In this document: positions 7,159-17,900 of the stretch, piece after piece | Position numbering within the stretch: the stretch's first letter is position 1 | Layout: every line of letters starts with the position of its first letter | Virus record (IMG/VR): IMGVR_UViG_3300035698_002941 | Coordinates: 1-48,155 of that record | Length of the DNA: 48,155 nucleotides | Strand: one strand, 5' to 3' | Source: a virus | Notes under the pieces: model-generated | What the model was told of the DNA's origin: nothing | Database searches by the model: none | The model's input: only the letters and a program-made list of their open reading frames with translations | Position numbers and translations under genes: made by a program

Positions 7159-7992
7159 ATGGCTGATACAGCTTATCAACGACAGTACCGTCAAGAATTT
7201 GTAGCAGGTTTTGAAAAACGTGAATCATTAATTCGGAAGACAGTTACGACTGAAACCGAAGTGAATGGTAATGAAGCGGTTTTCCTTGTTGCTGACTCTG
7301 GTGGTGCTACAGCAGTTACACGCGGATCGAATGGCGACATTCCTACCCGTCCCGACAACCTGAACCAATTCACGGCCACACTGAAAGAATGGCATGATGT
7401 TCCTGAACGTACTAAGTTCAACATCTTTGCATCTCAAGGTGACGGTCGCCGTATTATGCAGGAAACTAGCATGGCGGTTGTTAATCGCAAGATTGACGAT
7501 GACATCTACGACGCGCTCGTAACGGCCACTACTACATGGGGAGCGGCATCAGTCGTAACTCTAACGTTAGTGTCTAAAGCGAAAACTCAATTACGTAACG
7601 CAAGTGCTGGCAAAATGTCCGGTAATTTGTTTGCGGCTATCACTCCAGCCTTCCACGGCTACTTGATGGCGCTTAAAGAGTTTGCAAGTGCTGACTACAT
7701 CAAAGCACAACCATTTGAAGGCGCTTCTATGAGCGATGCGTTCAACTGGTATGGCATCAACTGGATCGTTGACGAAGCGCTTCCAGGTGTTGGCACCGCT
7801 GACTCTACTTGTTTCTTGTACGACCGTGCTGCTATCGGCCATGCTTGCGACACTGAGAGCATCGCTACTTTCGTTGGTTATGACGAAAAGAACGACAAAT
7901 CGTGGGCACGTTGTACCGCATATATGGGATCAAAACTGTTGCAAAACAGCGGCGTGATCAAGATGCGACATGACGACAGCGCACTGTCTTAA
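7159..7992 (+). CDS. Major capsid protein
   Basis: 277 aa. It has a strong GAGGA ribosome-binding site and its own leader, and lies right after the scaffold. The sequence has the character of the phage capsid protein family found in small podoviruses, probably an HK97-type fold. It opens with a Q-E-F-V-x-x-F-E-x-x-x-S-L-I-R segment, followed by a flexible Gly/Asp-rich E-loop-like region, a long spine helix around residues 95-120, and a conserved C-terminal W-A-R-C/M-G-x-K-L-L stretch. It forms the icosahedral shell. Identification rests on position and family resemblance. Confidence 0.88.
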   Translation: MADTAYQRQYRQEFVAGFEKRESLIRKTVTTETEVNGNEAVFLVADSGGATAVTRGSNGDIPTRPDNLNQFTATLKEWHDVPERTKFNIFASQGDGRRIMQETSMAVVNRKIDDDIYDALVTATTTWGAASVVTLTLVSKAKTQLRNASAGKMSGNLFAAITPAFHGYLMALKEFASADYIKAQPFEGASMSDAFNWYGINWIVDEALPGVGTADSTCFLYDRAAIGHACDTESIATFVGYDEKNDKSWARCTAYMGSKLLQNSGVIKMRHDDSALS

Positions 7993-8010
7993 ACTAACTG
8001 GAGAATTATC

Positions 8011-8289
8011 ATGGCTTATGCTACTACAAATCCTCCGCGTTTAATCGCTCAGTCAGTTGGTGCGGCTAGTGGTGCCCTTTGGTACTACACGTCCACCGAC
8101 AATGCTGCGGCAGTACGAGTTGCTAACTATTTTACTGACGGTTTCGATCTAGGTATTAAGGCTGGCGACGTACTGTTGATGGTAGACACTGACGACTTTG
8201 CGTCTGCAATAATGGTGTGTAATGCATCAGCAGACGGCGCGGTTGACTTCACTGACGGCACCGCCGTCGCTGCAACTGACACGGATTAA
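8011..8289 (+). CDS. Small head protein, probable capsid decoration protein, 92 aa
   Basis: It begins 18 nt after the capsid stop with its own GGAG site and is followed directly by a terminator, so it is co-transcribed with the capsid gene. The product is rich in Ala, Asp and Thr with beta-type alternation (V-A-N-Y-F-x-D-G-F-D-L-G, then G-D-V-L-L-M-V-D). Many phages have a cement or decoration protein in this slot. No specific motif proves the role. Confidence 0.72.
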   Translation: MAYATTNPPRLIAQSVGAASGALWYYTSTDNAAAVRVANYFTDGFDLGIKAGDVLLMVDTDDFASAIMVCNASADGAVDFTDGTAVAATDTD

Positions 8290-8315
8290 TCCGGTCATTT
8301 ATAGTTTTGGCTTGG

Positions 8316-8352
8316 AAGGCACGTTGCAGTAATGCAGGGTGCCTTTCTTTTT
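8316..8352 (+). terminator. Rho-independent terminator after the capsid cassette
   Basis: AAGGCAC (8316-8322) pairs with GTGCCTT (8339-8345), a smaller TGCA/TGCA stem is possible in the loop, and TTTCTTTTTTC follows. It would end or attenuate the capsid transcript before the tail genes, isolating capsid expression. Confidence 0.85.
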
Positions 8353-8379
8353 TCTATAACCACAAAGGTAATAACTACC

Positions 8380-8829
8380 ATGAACGCTAAAACAAAAACA
8401 GCAACACCTTTAGGTGTTAGCGCTTGCCAAATGCAACAACACGCTTTTCAAATGTGGGCTATCACAGTACCGGACAGTTTCACAGTTGAGAACGTTACCG
8501 ATCCTATAGTGTGGGTCAACATGGCTGGTAAAATCGACGTAGGCGATGAACTTCGCATCATGCCTGAGAATCAAACGTGGCTCGCCAAGGCGATCGTTAC
8601 GTACAAGGAGGGTAGTCAAGTCACTGTTGCCATTCTTGATGACTACCAGCTTGAAGAGATCACCGATGATAGTATTGGTGACAAGTCGGCATTCATTGTC
8701 GAGAACCGCAAGAAAAACAAATGGTGCGTAATTGATCGCGAGACGGGTGAGGTCGTCATTAAGATGATCGAAACTCAAGCGAAAGCGTACCAGGAACGTG
8801 ACGAATTGATCTCAGCTCGGGCAAGATAA
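8380..8829 (+). CDS. Hypothetical structural-region protein, 149 aa
   Basis: The frame is open from 8332, but that part lies in the terminator; ATG 8380 follows an AAAGG element and is preferred. The product is mixed alpha/beta with a V-W-V-N-M-A-G-K-I-x-V-G-D-E-L stretch, as in small proteins coded between capsid and tail tubular A in related podoviruses. Their function is unknown. The stop overlaps the next gene by 1 nt. Confidence 0.72.
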   Translation: MNAKTKTATPLGVSACQMQQHAFQMWAITVPDSFTVENVTDPIVWVNMAGKIDVGDELRIMPENQTWLAKAIVTYKEGSQVTVAILDDYQLEEITDDSIGDKSAFIVENRKKNKWCVIDRETGEVVIKMIETQAKAYQERDELISARAR

Positions 8830-10022
8830 TGACTACTAAACTGGCAATTTATAACGACGCACTCTTACTTCTCGGTGAACGGCAGCTTGCCGCGGTCGAT
8901 GAGAATAGGGAGCCTCGTTACAGACTCGATAGCGTTTACGATCTAGGCGCTGTTGATTTCTGCTTGGAAATTGCCAAACCTGTATTCGCCCGCAAGACAG
9001 TTGTGTTGAACACACCTTCAGCGCCACCGTCTACTCATTCAGGCTTCACTGCTGCGCACACATTGCCGTCAGATTACGTGACGATGATCATGCCGTACAG
9101 CGATGATAAGATGGATCAGAAGGTCAATCGCCAACTGATCGAAGACGGTGTTATCTACACTGACTATGATGTTGTGCATTTACGTTACGTGAGTAATTCG
9201 GTAACAGATATCGCACGGTGGTCGCCCACATTCGTTCGTACTGTCAGCTCGTACATGGCTAAAGAGTTAGCGGTACGATTGACCACTGACGAATTTGCGA
9301 ACATCAGTCAGACCTTCATGGATCGCGTTGAGGCTGTCACCTTACTCAACAAGAGTAATGAGCCTGAGATTCGATCAAGCGCATCGACCACATCGCTGAC
9401 AGGTGAATGGTTGCATTTGTACAATGACGCACTCCAGGTGATGGGACTACCTGAGATCACCAGCGCCAGCGATGACTCAAACCGCCGCCGTCAATTGGAT
9501 AGAGCGATCGATGCTAAATTAGTCGAGAGTTTGCTGGAAGATACCGGCTGGACGTTCGGGTTCACCACGATCAAAATTCAATTCGATCCAAGTGCTACAC
9601 CTGCTTATGGATTACGATACGCATTGGCCAAGCCGATCGACTTATTGCGTATCGATGGTGTCTACAGTGATGAGTATTTGCAATCACCTCTGAAGCATTA
9701 TCAAGATGAGGGTCAATACTTTTTCGCTGATTTGACTGAAATATTCTTGCAGTACGTCAGTCGTGATTATCTTAACTCGCCATCACAATGGCCAGTTCAT
9801 TTCCGTCGCCTAGTGAGCGCGAGAGCGGCTTACGATGCGTGCGCTCATCTCAAAGGTGAAGGTGCCGACTGTGATCGATCAGAGAAAGAATGGGATGAAC
9901 GATGGGCGACAGCGACCAGCAATGACGCGATGGCTGCACCCCCACGTATTTTATCAGGCGGCGATTGGATTGGCTCACGATTTAGAGGCAACTCACAAGG
10001 TCGCCCAGGTGAGGCAGGTTAG
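8829..10022 (+). CDS. Tail tubular protein A-like, two tandem copies fused (T7 gp11-like)
   Basis: 397 aa, about twice the length of T7 gp11. Two homologous halves are visible. The first begins L-A-I-Y-N-D-A-L-L-L-L-G-E near residue 4; the second begins W-L-H-L-Y-N-D-A-L-Q-V-M-G-L near residue 193. Each is followed by a charged R-R/R-x-R-L-D patch and a helical Trp-containing segment typical of the tail tubular A (adaptor) family. The family forms the ring joining portal to tail nozzle. A fused duplication could replace two adaptor rings or alter the stoichiometry. The stop overlaps the GTG of the next gene. Confidence 0.85.
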   Translation: MTTKLAIYNDALLLLGERQLAAVDENREPRYRLDSVYDLGAVDFCLEIAKPVFARKTVVLNTPSAPPSTHSGFTAAHTLPSDYVTMIMPYSDDKMDQKVNRQLIEDGVIYTDYDVVHLRYVSNSVTDIARWSPTFVRTVSSYMAKELAVRLTTDEFANISQTFMDRVEAVTLLNKSNEPEIRSSASTTSLTGEWLHLYNDALQVMGLPEITSASDDSNRRRQLDRAIDAKLVESLLEDTGWTFGFTTIKIQFDPSATPAYGLRYALAKPIDLLRIDGVYSDEYLQSPLKHYQDEGQYFFADLTEIFLQYVSRDYLNSPSQWPVHFRRLVSARAAYDACAHLKGEGADCDRSEKEWDERWATATSNDAMAAPPRILSGGDWIGSRFRGNSQGRPGEAG

Positions 10023-12634
10023 TGAAACTTTCCACACTCGTTAATAAATTCAATCGCGGCGAGATCGATCTTGACGCAATGGCGCGTGATGACGTTGATA
10101 AGGTCAATGACGCCTGTGAGTTGATGAATAATTTCCTACCACTGCGACTCGGGCCGATGATGTATCGACCTGGGACGCTCCATATTGCCGCGTTGTCCGG
10201 TCAGACTTATCAGATACCCTTTATATCCTCGACTGAGAACGCGGCAAACTTATTGTTCAGTGATGCCTTGATGCAACCGTTAGTGAGTGACGCTTTAATC
10301 ACTCGCACTGCCGTCACGAGCACGCTGACCAATGGCACCTTTGACACCGATATTAGCGGATGGACCGCTGACAATGGTGCGGGTGCTACCACTACTTTTC
10401 TGGCTGGTGGATTCGCTGCCTTGCTCGGCACTAAGACAACCGCTGCTACGCTCTATCAAACGATTGCCGATACTGAAGTGGGTGCTGAGCACGCTTTACG
10501 GCTGATCGTGGCGCGTAGCAGCGTGCGTCTACGTATTGGGACGACCGGTAACGCGAGCACTGAAATATTCGACGGTGTGCTCACTAAAGGCACTCATTCA
10601 TTGGTGTTCACGCCTGACAGCAACGTCACCATCACATTGACCAACGACAAGAACACGACCACGTTGATCGATAGCTTGGCGTTCGAAGCGGCTGGCACAT
10701 TGTCGTTGGCTACCGGTGTGGCCACCTCGCAGCTTGAGAGCTTGCGATTTGCTCAGTCGGCTGACGTTATGTTTCTTGCCTACACTGGCGGCGCTCACTT
10801 CGTTATCGAACGTCGTGGCGTTAAATCATGGTCTGTGATTGATTATCAGACTGGTGGTGGACCGTTCGGTGATATCAACGTAACTGATACTACTCTCATT
10901 CCAGGTGCGCTCACAGGCGACACAACACTCACTGCGAGCAATCCTTTGTTCTTGGCTACTGACGTGGGGTCGCTGTTTAAACTCGTGTCGAGCGGTCAGG
11001 AAGTCTCGGCGTCTGTATCTGCTGAAGATAACGGCACCAACAGCATTCGTATTACCGGCATTGGCGCATCGCGAGTGTTCACGATTGATGTCAGCGGCAC
11101 GTTCGTTGGCACCGCTACTTTGCAGCAGTCAGCTGATGATGTTATCTGGACTGACGTGGCGGACGAGACGTACACAGGTGTCACCAACAAAACGTACAAC
11201 GATGAATTGGACAACGGTATATTCTTCTATCGGTTGCACGTTAAGACCGGTGATTACACCAGTGGTACTGTTGAACTTAACTTGCAGATCAGCACTGGTA
11301 GCATTGAAGGCATCGCTCGCGTTGTCGAGTTTACATCGACCACTGTTGTTCAGATTCAAGTGCTGCAAGACTTTGGTGCCACGACCACTACTGACGATTG
11401 GTTTGCATCCATCTGGAAAGCTGACGGATTCCCCACGAGCGTTGGGTTAGATGAGGGTCGTTTATGGTGGGCCGGTCGCAACAAGCTTCGCGGCAGTGAG
11501 TCAGATGATTACTTCTCGTTCGACATCGATGCTGTAGGCGACGCTGCCAGTATTGCTAAGACGATCGGCTTCGGTCCCGTTGATAACATTCACTGGCTGA
11601 GTTCAATCAATAGACTGGTCATGGGCACCGCAAGTGAAGAGATTACCGTGCGCTCTAGTTCGTTCGGTGAGCCTTTGACACCTAGTAACACCAATCTCAA
11701 GTCGGGTAGTACTCAAGGCAGCGCTGAGACTGACATATCGAAGGTTGACGGCTACTTATACTTTGTCCAGCGATCACGTATTAAAATGTTTCAGCTGGCT
11801 TACGATACCGCTAACGATAGTAATCAGGCATTGGACCTGATGACATTAAATCAAACCATTTGCGATCCTAAGATCAGACGTATCGCGGTAGCACGTCAGC
11901 CTGAGACACGTCTGTTCTGTGTGCTTGACGATGGCACTGTTCGTATCTATCTGGTGGACCGCGCTGAGAACGTCGCAGCATGGTCACGTATGAGCACTGA
12001 CGGACTGTTTGAGAATGTGGTCGTGCTTCCAGGTGTGATCGAAGATAAGATATATTTCATTGTCAATCGCAACGGTGATCGAACGATCGAGAAGATGTCA
12101 CGCATTAGAGATGCGGCCACTGAGTATTTTGATAACGCTCTCGTGCTCACTTCTCCAGGCACGACCATCACTGGTCTGTCACAGTTCGAAGGTCAGACCG
12201 TTCACGTACATGCTGATGATCGTTACCGTGAGAGTCACACTGTGTTCGGCGGTGAAATCACTGTGTCGGATTCATGGGCGTCAGTCACTATAGGTTTGCA
12301 GTTCATTGCAGACTACAAGTCAGCCAGGTTAGGCGGCTATTTGCAACAGTCAGTATTGCGCGAGCGTAAGCGGATTGTGGCAATGGCACTCATTCTACGC
12401 AATTGGGTTCATGCTGGTTTGAAAGTTGGACCCACTACTCAATTGTTAGAAAGCCTGCCACGAATTGAGATAGGTCAGGACGTTGACAGCGAGCTATTGC
12501 AGGCTGAATATCATAAGACACCGTTCGAATTCAACGGCGCATACGAGGCTGACTCGCGTGTTGTCATTCGGGCGGATCGACCTTGTAAAATAATGGCAAT
12601 GATTTATGACATACACGGTACGGAACAGTCGTGA
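10022..12634 (+). CDS. Tail tubular protein B / tail nozzle (T7 gp12-like)
   Basis: 870 aa, starting at a GTG that shares its last base with the previous stop. The N-terminus (K-F-N-x-G-E-I, a Cys-E-L-M-N-N-F stretch and R-x-G-P-M-x-x-R-P-G-T) is the conserved opening of the nozzle family. The middle contains a W-x-A-x-G-R-x-x-L-R-G-S-E-S-D-D-Y-F-S-F signature. Residues about 95-220 look like an inserted beta-sandwich (carbohydrate-binding-like), which would explain the extra length over T7 gp12. It forms the tail tube tip, bearing the spikes. Confidence 0.88.
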   Translation: MKLSTLVNKFNRGEIDLDAMARDDVDKVNDACELMNNFLPLRLGPMMYRPGTLHIAALSGQTYQIPFISSTENAANLLFSDALMQPLVSDALITRTAVTSTLTNGTFDTDISGWTADNGAGATTTFLAGGFAALLGTKTTAATLYQTIADTEVGAEHALRLIVARSSVRLRIGTTGNASTEIFDGVLTKGTHSLVFTPDSNVTITLTNDKNTTTLIDSLAFEAAGTLSLATGVATSQLESLRFAQSADVMFLAYTGGAHFVIERRGVKSWSVIDYQTGGGPFGDINVTDTTLIPGALTGDTTLTASNPLFLATDVGSLFKLVSSGQEVSASVSAEDNGTNSIRITGIGASRVFTIDVSGTFVGTATLQQSADDVIWTDVADETYTGVTNKTYNDELDNGIFFYRLHVKTGDYTSGTVELNLQISTGSIEGIARVVEFTSTTVVQIQVLQDFGATTTTDDWFASIWKADGFPTSVGLDEGRLWWAGRNKLRGSESDDYFSFDIDAVGDAASIAKTIGFGPVDNIHWLSSINRLVMGTASEEITVRSSSFGEPLTPSNTNLKSGSTQGSAETDISKVDGYLYFVQRSRIKMFQLAYDTANDSNQALDLMTLNQTICDPKIRRIAVARQPETRLFCVLDDGTVRIYLVDRAENVAAWSRMSTDGLFENVVVLPGVIEDKIYFIVNRNGDRTIEKMSRIRDAATEYFDNALVLTSPGTTITGLSQFEGQTVHVHADDRYRESHTVFGGEITVSDSWASVTIGLQFIADYKSARLGGYLQQSVLRERKRIVAMALILRNWVHAGLKVGPTTQLLESLPRIEIGQDVDSELLQAEYHKTPFEFNGAYEADSRVVIRADRPCKIMAMIYDIHGTEQS

Positions 12635-12968
12635 AGGTGACGATATCGCTCTCAATGGAATCCGATGCGGAGGCACATACCGTGCGATCACGATCGAACG
12701 TGATGACAACGGCGCTGTTGTGGGTATGGGCGGTATTGTGTACGGTCCAGAATCAATTATCGCGTTTAGTTCACTCGATCGTAATGATCGACCAGACAAG
12801 AGGACAGTCGTTAAAGCGGCTCGACAAGTCATCAAGATCATCGCTGACTGCAATGCGCCAGTCTATGCGACAATTGATGAACACGAGCCAACGGCTGAGA
12901 AATTTTTAAGAACGATCGGTTTTGTAGATTACAACGATCAAGGGGTTTTAATATGGCAGCGGCAATAG
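12606..12968 (+). CDS. GNAT-like protein of the ejection gene cluster, 120 aa
   Basis: It overlaps the nozzle gene by 29 nt and the next gene by 16 nt. A beta strand R-A-I-T-I-E-R-D, a conserved G-M-G-G-I-V turn and a C-terminal A-E-K-F-L-R-T-I-G-F segment resemble the N-acetyltransferase fold. GNAT-like or gp13-like proteins occupy this slot in T7-type phages, where some are annotated as internal virion proteins. Whether it is enzymatically active cannot be judged; the acetyl-CoA loop is not clear. Confidence 0.7.
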   Translation: MTYTVRNSREGDDIALNGIRCGGTYRAITIERDDNGAVVGMGGIVYGPESIIAFSSLDRNDRPDKRTVVKAARQVIKIIADCNAPVYATIDEHEPTAEKFLRTIGFVDYNDQGVLIWQRQ

Positions 12969-13390
12969 GATTGGTGGGTACAGCAGCGACGGCATTGGGT
13001 CAGAGGTCGGACGGTGTGCATGCTGAAGCAGCGCGTAAGGCTGAAGCGGCACAGCTTGGTCGTAACGCTAATGCTAAGCGTGTGGCTGGTGCTGAGCAAG
13101 CTCGTGAGCAACGACGCATTGCTTCCATACGCGACTCGGCGATCAGAGCTAACGCGGCGGCTAGTGGTGTTGATGGTGCGAGCGCTGACGTGACAGCTGA
13201 GCGTGATCGAACATTGGCTGTTGGCAACAAGAATGTTAGCACCACACTGTTCAATTCTGAGACGGCTGCGCGCAGTGATGAATACGCTGGTGAAATAAAA
13301 CGCAAGCAAGGCAGACGTGCTAAGAACAACGGTAACAATGCCGCCATATCTACTGTGCTGAAAGATGCCAAAGACTACTACAATGCCTAG
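12953..13390 (+). CDS. Internal virion / ejection protein (T7 gp14-like)
   Basis: 145 aa, very rich in Ala, Arg, Glu and Asn and predicted almost wholly helical. It starts with a hydrophobic A-A-A-I-G-L-V-G-T-A-A-T-A segment that could insert in a membrane. Small Ala-rich helical proteins at the start of the T7 ejectosome block have this composition; T7 gp14 forms a pore in the outer membrane during DNA ejection. Sequence similarity is low, so the call rests on position, size and composition. Confidence 0.75.
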   Translation: MAAAIGLVGTAATALGQRSDGVHAEAARKAEAAQLGRNANAKRVAGAEQAREQRRIASIRDSAIRANAAASGVDGASADVTAERDRTLAVGNKNVSTTLFNSETAARSDEYAGEIKRKQGRRAKNNGNNAAISTVLKDAKDYYNA

Positions 13391-14978
13391 ATTACCTACA
13401 AGTGACGCGATGACTCGCGTTATCAGTCAGGGTGCCACATCTGTCATAACTGACAAAGGTGCGGGCACCGGCAATGCTGGTATCAAGATGATCGGTCAGT
13501 CGCTCACTACATTGGGCGACTCTATTGCTGACAGTCAGAATCGTTACGACTCAATCAAAGCGGAAGCATCTCTCAAGACGTTAATCGCTGAGAGTGATCA
13601 GGAAGCTAATCACGATAATGATCACACCACGTTAGCTGATCGTTATGAGGAAAACTTCACTAAAGGTGTCGGTGAAATAGCGGCTGGCATTCGTAGCCCA
13701 CGAGCGCGTTCTGAATTTGAAGCACATCATCAAGGCACCATCGCGCAAAAGCGAGCGGGTGTTGAAAAGTTAGCACATGCTAAATACAAAGACAGTGAGC
13801 GCGCTGACATTACTGACACCGTTAAGGTATTACGAGATCAAGCTGTTGCTACAGGTGACGATGAAAACATTGAATTGATCGAAGGGTTAGGATGGACGGC
13901 GCAAGGTGAAGAGATTCTCAACGCTCAAGAACGTCAAGCCATGATTGCTGATGCTAAGTTGAGCATCACTCGCGGTCGATTGGAGACGCTCGAACCGACT
14001 GAACGATTGGCAGCTATCAAAGCGGGCAAGGCTAAAGGGTTAGCGCCTGAAACTGTTGTTAAACTTGAACGTGCGGCTCGTGCTGAGATCGTAGCTCAGG
14101 GTGCGCAGAACACAGTCGATGGGTTGATGGATCAAGGGTTATCGTCTACTGAAGCTCAAGTGCAAATCGATAAGATCAGTGACGTTAAAAAACGTGATGA
14201 GGTCAACCGTCGATACCAGTATGACAACTCCAAACGTGAGCGGGCCAAGGTCGAACGTCAGAGCGACTTGTTTGAGGCTAACTACTATGATGTTCGTTCG
14301 GGCAAGCTCTCGGTTAACGACATTGATGACGCGACCGTTGATGAGATGGGCGTCAATGCCTATAAGCAACTGATCGCGGCTGAAGCTCAATTCAGTGTGC
14401 CCAGGCAATACAGTGACCCAGATGTGCAGGACATGCTGTTTCAACTTGCCGGTCGTGGCGATCGTGTGAAGCTTCGCAAGGCATTCATGGCCAACGCTGG
14501 CTCACTGAACGCATCTGATTTGAAGCGATGGTCTGAGGAAACAGCTAAAGCGGAAGGCACTATCAATCCGTTATTTACGACTCAGCAATCTATGAGCGCT
14601 AAGATCGGCAAGCTCGATCTCGGCAAGGCTGACACGGTTAAGGCCAAGCAAGTACTGACAGACAAGATGTCTAACTGGTATGAACGTGAACAAGCTGTCA
14701 ACGGTCGTGAACCTACTGAAGCGGAGACGCAAAAATTTATGGATTCAGCACTGATGGAATACAGTGTGCCTGATGCTGGCTGGTTCGGATTCGATGCTGA
14801 CAAGCGCGCCATCGAAATGACCGATGATGATTGGATTAACTTGAAACGCGATCGTGCGGCTAACAATCCTGAAGAATTCGAAGCTGTGGTTAACATGTTC
14901 AAGTCTAAAGGCATCGATCCAAGCAATGAGCAATTTGCTGAAGTACTCCAAGAGGTGATCAATCGTGCCGCTAAATGA
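13383..14978 (+). CDS. Internal virion / ejection protein (T7 gp15-like)
   Basis: About 531 aa. ATG 13383 gives an N-terminus M-P-R-L-P-T-x-x-A, the usual opening for this class; the frame is open to 13365. The product is helical and charged throughout, with a long region of regular heptad-like spacing (about 60-280) and no signal peptide. It follows the gp14-like gene with an 8-nt overlap and precedes the giant gp16-like gene with a 14-nt overlap. In T7, gp15 forms the periplasmic tunnel of the ejectosome. Confidence 0.8.
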   Translation: MPRLPTSDAMTRVISQGATSVITDKGAGTGNAGIKMIGQSLTTLGDSIADSQNRYDSIKAEASLKTLIAESDQEANHDNDHTTLADRYEENFTKGVGEIAAGIRSPRARSEFEAHHQGTIAQKRAGVEKLAHAKYKDSERADITDTVKVLRDQAVATGDDENIELIEGLGWTAQGEEILNAQERQAMIADAKLSITRGRLETLEPTERLAAIKAGKAKGLAPETVVKLERAARAEIVAQGAQNTVDGLMDQGLSSTEAQVQIDKISDVKKRDEVNRRYQYDNSKRERAKVERQSDLFEANYYDVRSGKLSVNDIDDATVDEMGVNAYKQLIAAEAQFSVPRQYSDPDVQDMLFQLAGRGDRVKLRKAFMANAGSLNASDLKRWSEETAKAEGTINPLFTTQQSMSAKIGKLDLGKADTVKAKQVLTDKMSNWYEREQAVNGREPTEAETQKFMDSALMEYSVPDAGWFGFDADKRAIEMTDDDWINLKRDRAANNPEEFEAVVNMFKSKGIDPSNEQFAEVLQEVINRAAK

Positions 14979-17900
14979 TGACCAGCTAGGATTCCTCAAC
15001 GACTTCGGCGCTAACGATGATAGCGATAATGGCAGTCAGGCCATTCTGAATCTGCATAAAGCGCAAGCTCGAACCGTTGACGATTTAAAGTTAGGTAAAG
15101 AATTGAAATTGCCGATCGATACCGTTGAGCGTAATCGGCAGCAGTTGGTTGACGATCAGAAAATGAAAGCTAACAAAGCGATCATTGGTGGCAATCCAGC
15201 GCTACAAGAATGGCTGAAGGATGAGGACAACGCGGTCGTTGCTAAAGACGATCTCAGCATTCTCGCCGGTCTTGACGAAGCTGTCGCTAAGGGCGCTGAT
15301 GGCAGTGTTGGGTTAGATGATGTGATCCTAGCATCGTTTCAAGGATTCTTTCAAGGCGCTGGTATGGGTGCCGAAGGTATCGGTCGCACGCTTGAAGTGT
15401 TCACTCGCGCTTTTACTAAAATGGGTGTCGCTAAAGCTCGCGGTGTTAAACCTTTACGATTAGATGAGGAAGTTTTACAAGGCGACGGTAAGACGATGGT
15501 CAGTGGTGGACTTCGCGCTACGGGTTCATACCTCAAAGACACGACCGCTGAATTCTATAAGCCTGGAGACAGCAACCTTGCCACCGATGTCGCGAGTGGT
15601 TTAGGTCAGCTGGGCTTTCAAATCGGTGCGACATTGGTTGCTCCCGCGGCTGCGTTTCCAATACTGTTCGGTCAGGGTGTTGATCAACAAGCCGAGCGTC
15701 AAGAAAAGTTGGGCGTGGAAGGTCAACACGACGCAGCGCTATTAGCGGGCGGTACGGTCACTGCATTGAGTGAAAAGCTAGGACTTAATTTCATTCTCAA
15801 GCGTGCGCCCCCTAAGATTAAAAACGCGGTGATGCGGCAGCTAACGGACGTTGCGCTTGCAGGCGGTGGTGAGGCCGTCTCGGAAGTGATCGAGAACATC
15901 GGTCAGTCATTGATTGAACAAGCGACCATTAATCCCGACGCTGAAATATTTAAAGGTATCGCGCACGACGGTACAGTGGCGGGCATTACCGGCTCGATCG
16001 CTCGTGGCTTGATCAATATGGCCACTCCAGGTCGTGACCGTGGTCGCGCAAATGCTGAAGTGTCTGAAGAGATTGCTCAATCTAAAAGTGATCAAGGTCA
16101 AATTGATACCATCGTAAAGCTAGCGGGCGAGAGTGAGACCGGCACGAACGATGCGGAAGCGCTCAAGAGCTTTATGCAACTGTCAGGTGGCGATCGTAAG
16201 GTGTACGTATCGGCTGAAGTGGTTGCCAATATGGACAATGCGCCGGATTACATGATCGATCAAGTTGACGGTACAGGCGTTGATGTTGAGATAGGTATGG
16301 ATCAGTTCGTGGCTGAAGTGGCACGCGATGAAGTCCTCATTGAACAGCTACGCCCCCACTTGAGATTGAGCACCAATAGCCGGTCACTGAACGAGCTGGA
16401 AAACAGTAGCGATGAACCTATACTCAGGAAGGCACAGAAGGCCGCTGAGCGACAATCTGAAGTTGATGACATCCAAGGTCGTGTGAGTGAAGCGCTTGTC
16501 GCTACAGGCAGACAAAGCAAGGCTGACGCACGTACATCAGCGAGCATTATCAGCGCCTACGTTAAATCTAAGTCTGAACAGTTAGGACTGGCGCCGACGC
16601 AAGTTTTTGAAGAGATGAATTTAGGCATCGAGATTGGACCCTCAACAGCCGATGTCAATTTGCAGCAAGCCGATAAAGAATATCAACGTGGTCGTATCGC
16701 CGCGCTTGAAGGGTTGCCGTTACCCGATGGTGCTAATGCGTCATATCAGGAAGGATTCAATGATGCGCCAGCGCCGGAAGGTGGGAATCAGGCGCGTCGC
16801 ACCACTGACTTTGCCGCACGTACTGACAGACAAGAGTATCAGCGTGGATTGAACACGGCTCAAATGAATGGTCGTGTGTCGCCTGACGCGAGTGACTCAT
16901 TCAAAGAAGGGTTCGGTGACAGTGCTACTGGCGTTGACAGTGATGTCCGTCGTGGTCGTATTGCCGCTTTATCAGGCGCTGGCATATCACCTGATGCGAG
17001 TGCTGGATTCAATGAGGGCTTCAATAGTGTTGAGCCTGACTTGATTGAAGAGATGGCCGCTGTTGAGGATAAGCGACCGACAACGCCTGCAAAAGATTGG
17101 CAGCGTGGACGATTGGCCGCACTCAACAATGGGATGATTCACCCAACGTCAAGCGTTGAATACCGTGAAGGATTCGAGAGCGTTGATAGCCCAACTACCA
17201 CACTCAATCAAACCGCTGCCGCACGTAACGCGATCGGATTGTACAGCGCGGTCGAGCAAGGCGTGCTTGAGATGAAGTTGCCGCAATGGAAGAACGACGG
17301 TGGCGCTAAAGGTAAGGACATATGGGCGAAAGTGTCGAGCTTGCCGGTCAAGAAAGAAGAGATCGAATGGTTGGGACTTGAGGACTATCTGAAGTCGAAC
17401 GCTGATGTCAAACTGACACGCGATCAAGTGGCCGCTTACGTCCGACAAAATGGCGTGGTGATCGAAGAGATCGTTGCTGATGAACAGGGTACTGACACCG
17501 ATGATCCCGATGTGTGGAGTGACGGCGAAGTCGATGATGACTCTCAGAATTGGCAGCATTTGGTAGATGACTACATGAGTGACTTTGACAATGGTAACAG
17601 CGATGACATTATTGATGCTGATCAATTCATGACTGAGTGGGTTGACAATAATCCTGACTCATTCGTTTCTAATTACTACCATGCTTTACCGTCAGACCAG
17701 CAAGAACAACTTGACGAATTGGATGAGAGTTCAGATAAAGCAGAGTGGCTGCTTGAGAACACCGATGCTGATGTAAATGATTTGCGATCAGAAGCTAGAG
17801 ATGAAATCAAAGTTGTTGTTGAAAGTGAGGCTGAAAGTCAATACCTCGACAATCCGTACATGAAGTACGAAGCTGAAATTGACGGTCGTACTTTTTACAT

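Noticed and set aside
10905-11450. 181-codon plus-strand frame inside tail tubular B
   Set aside because: It is an out-of-frame shadow of a clear structural gene with an unnatural Leu/Ser/Arg-rich composition.
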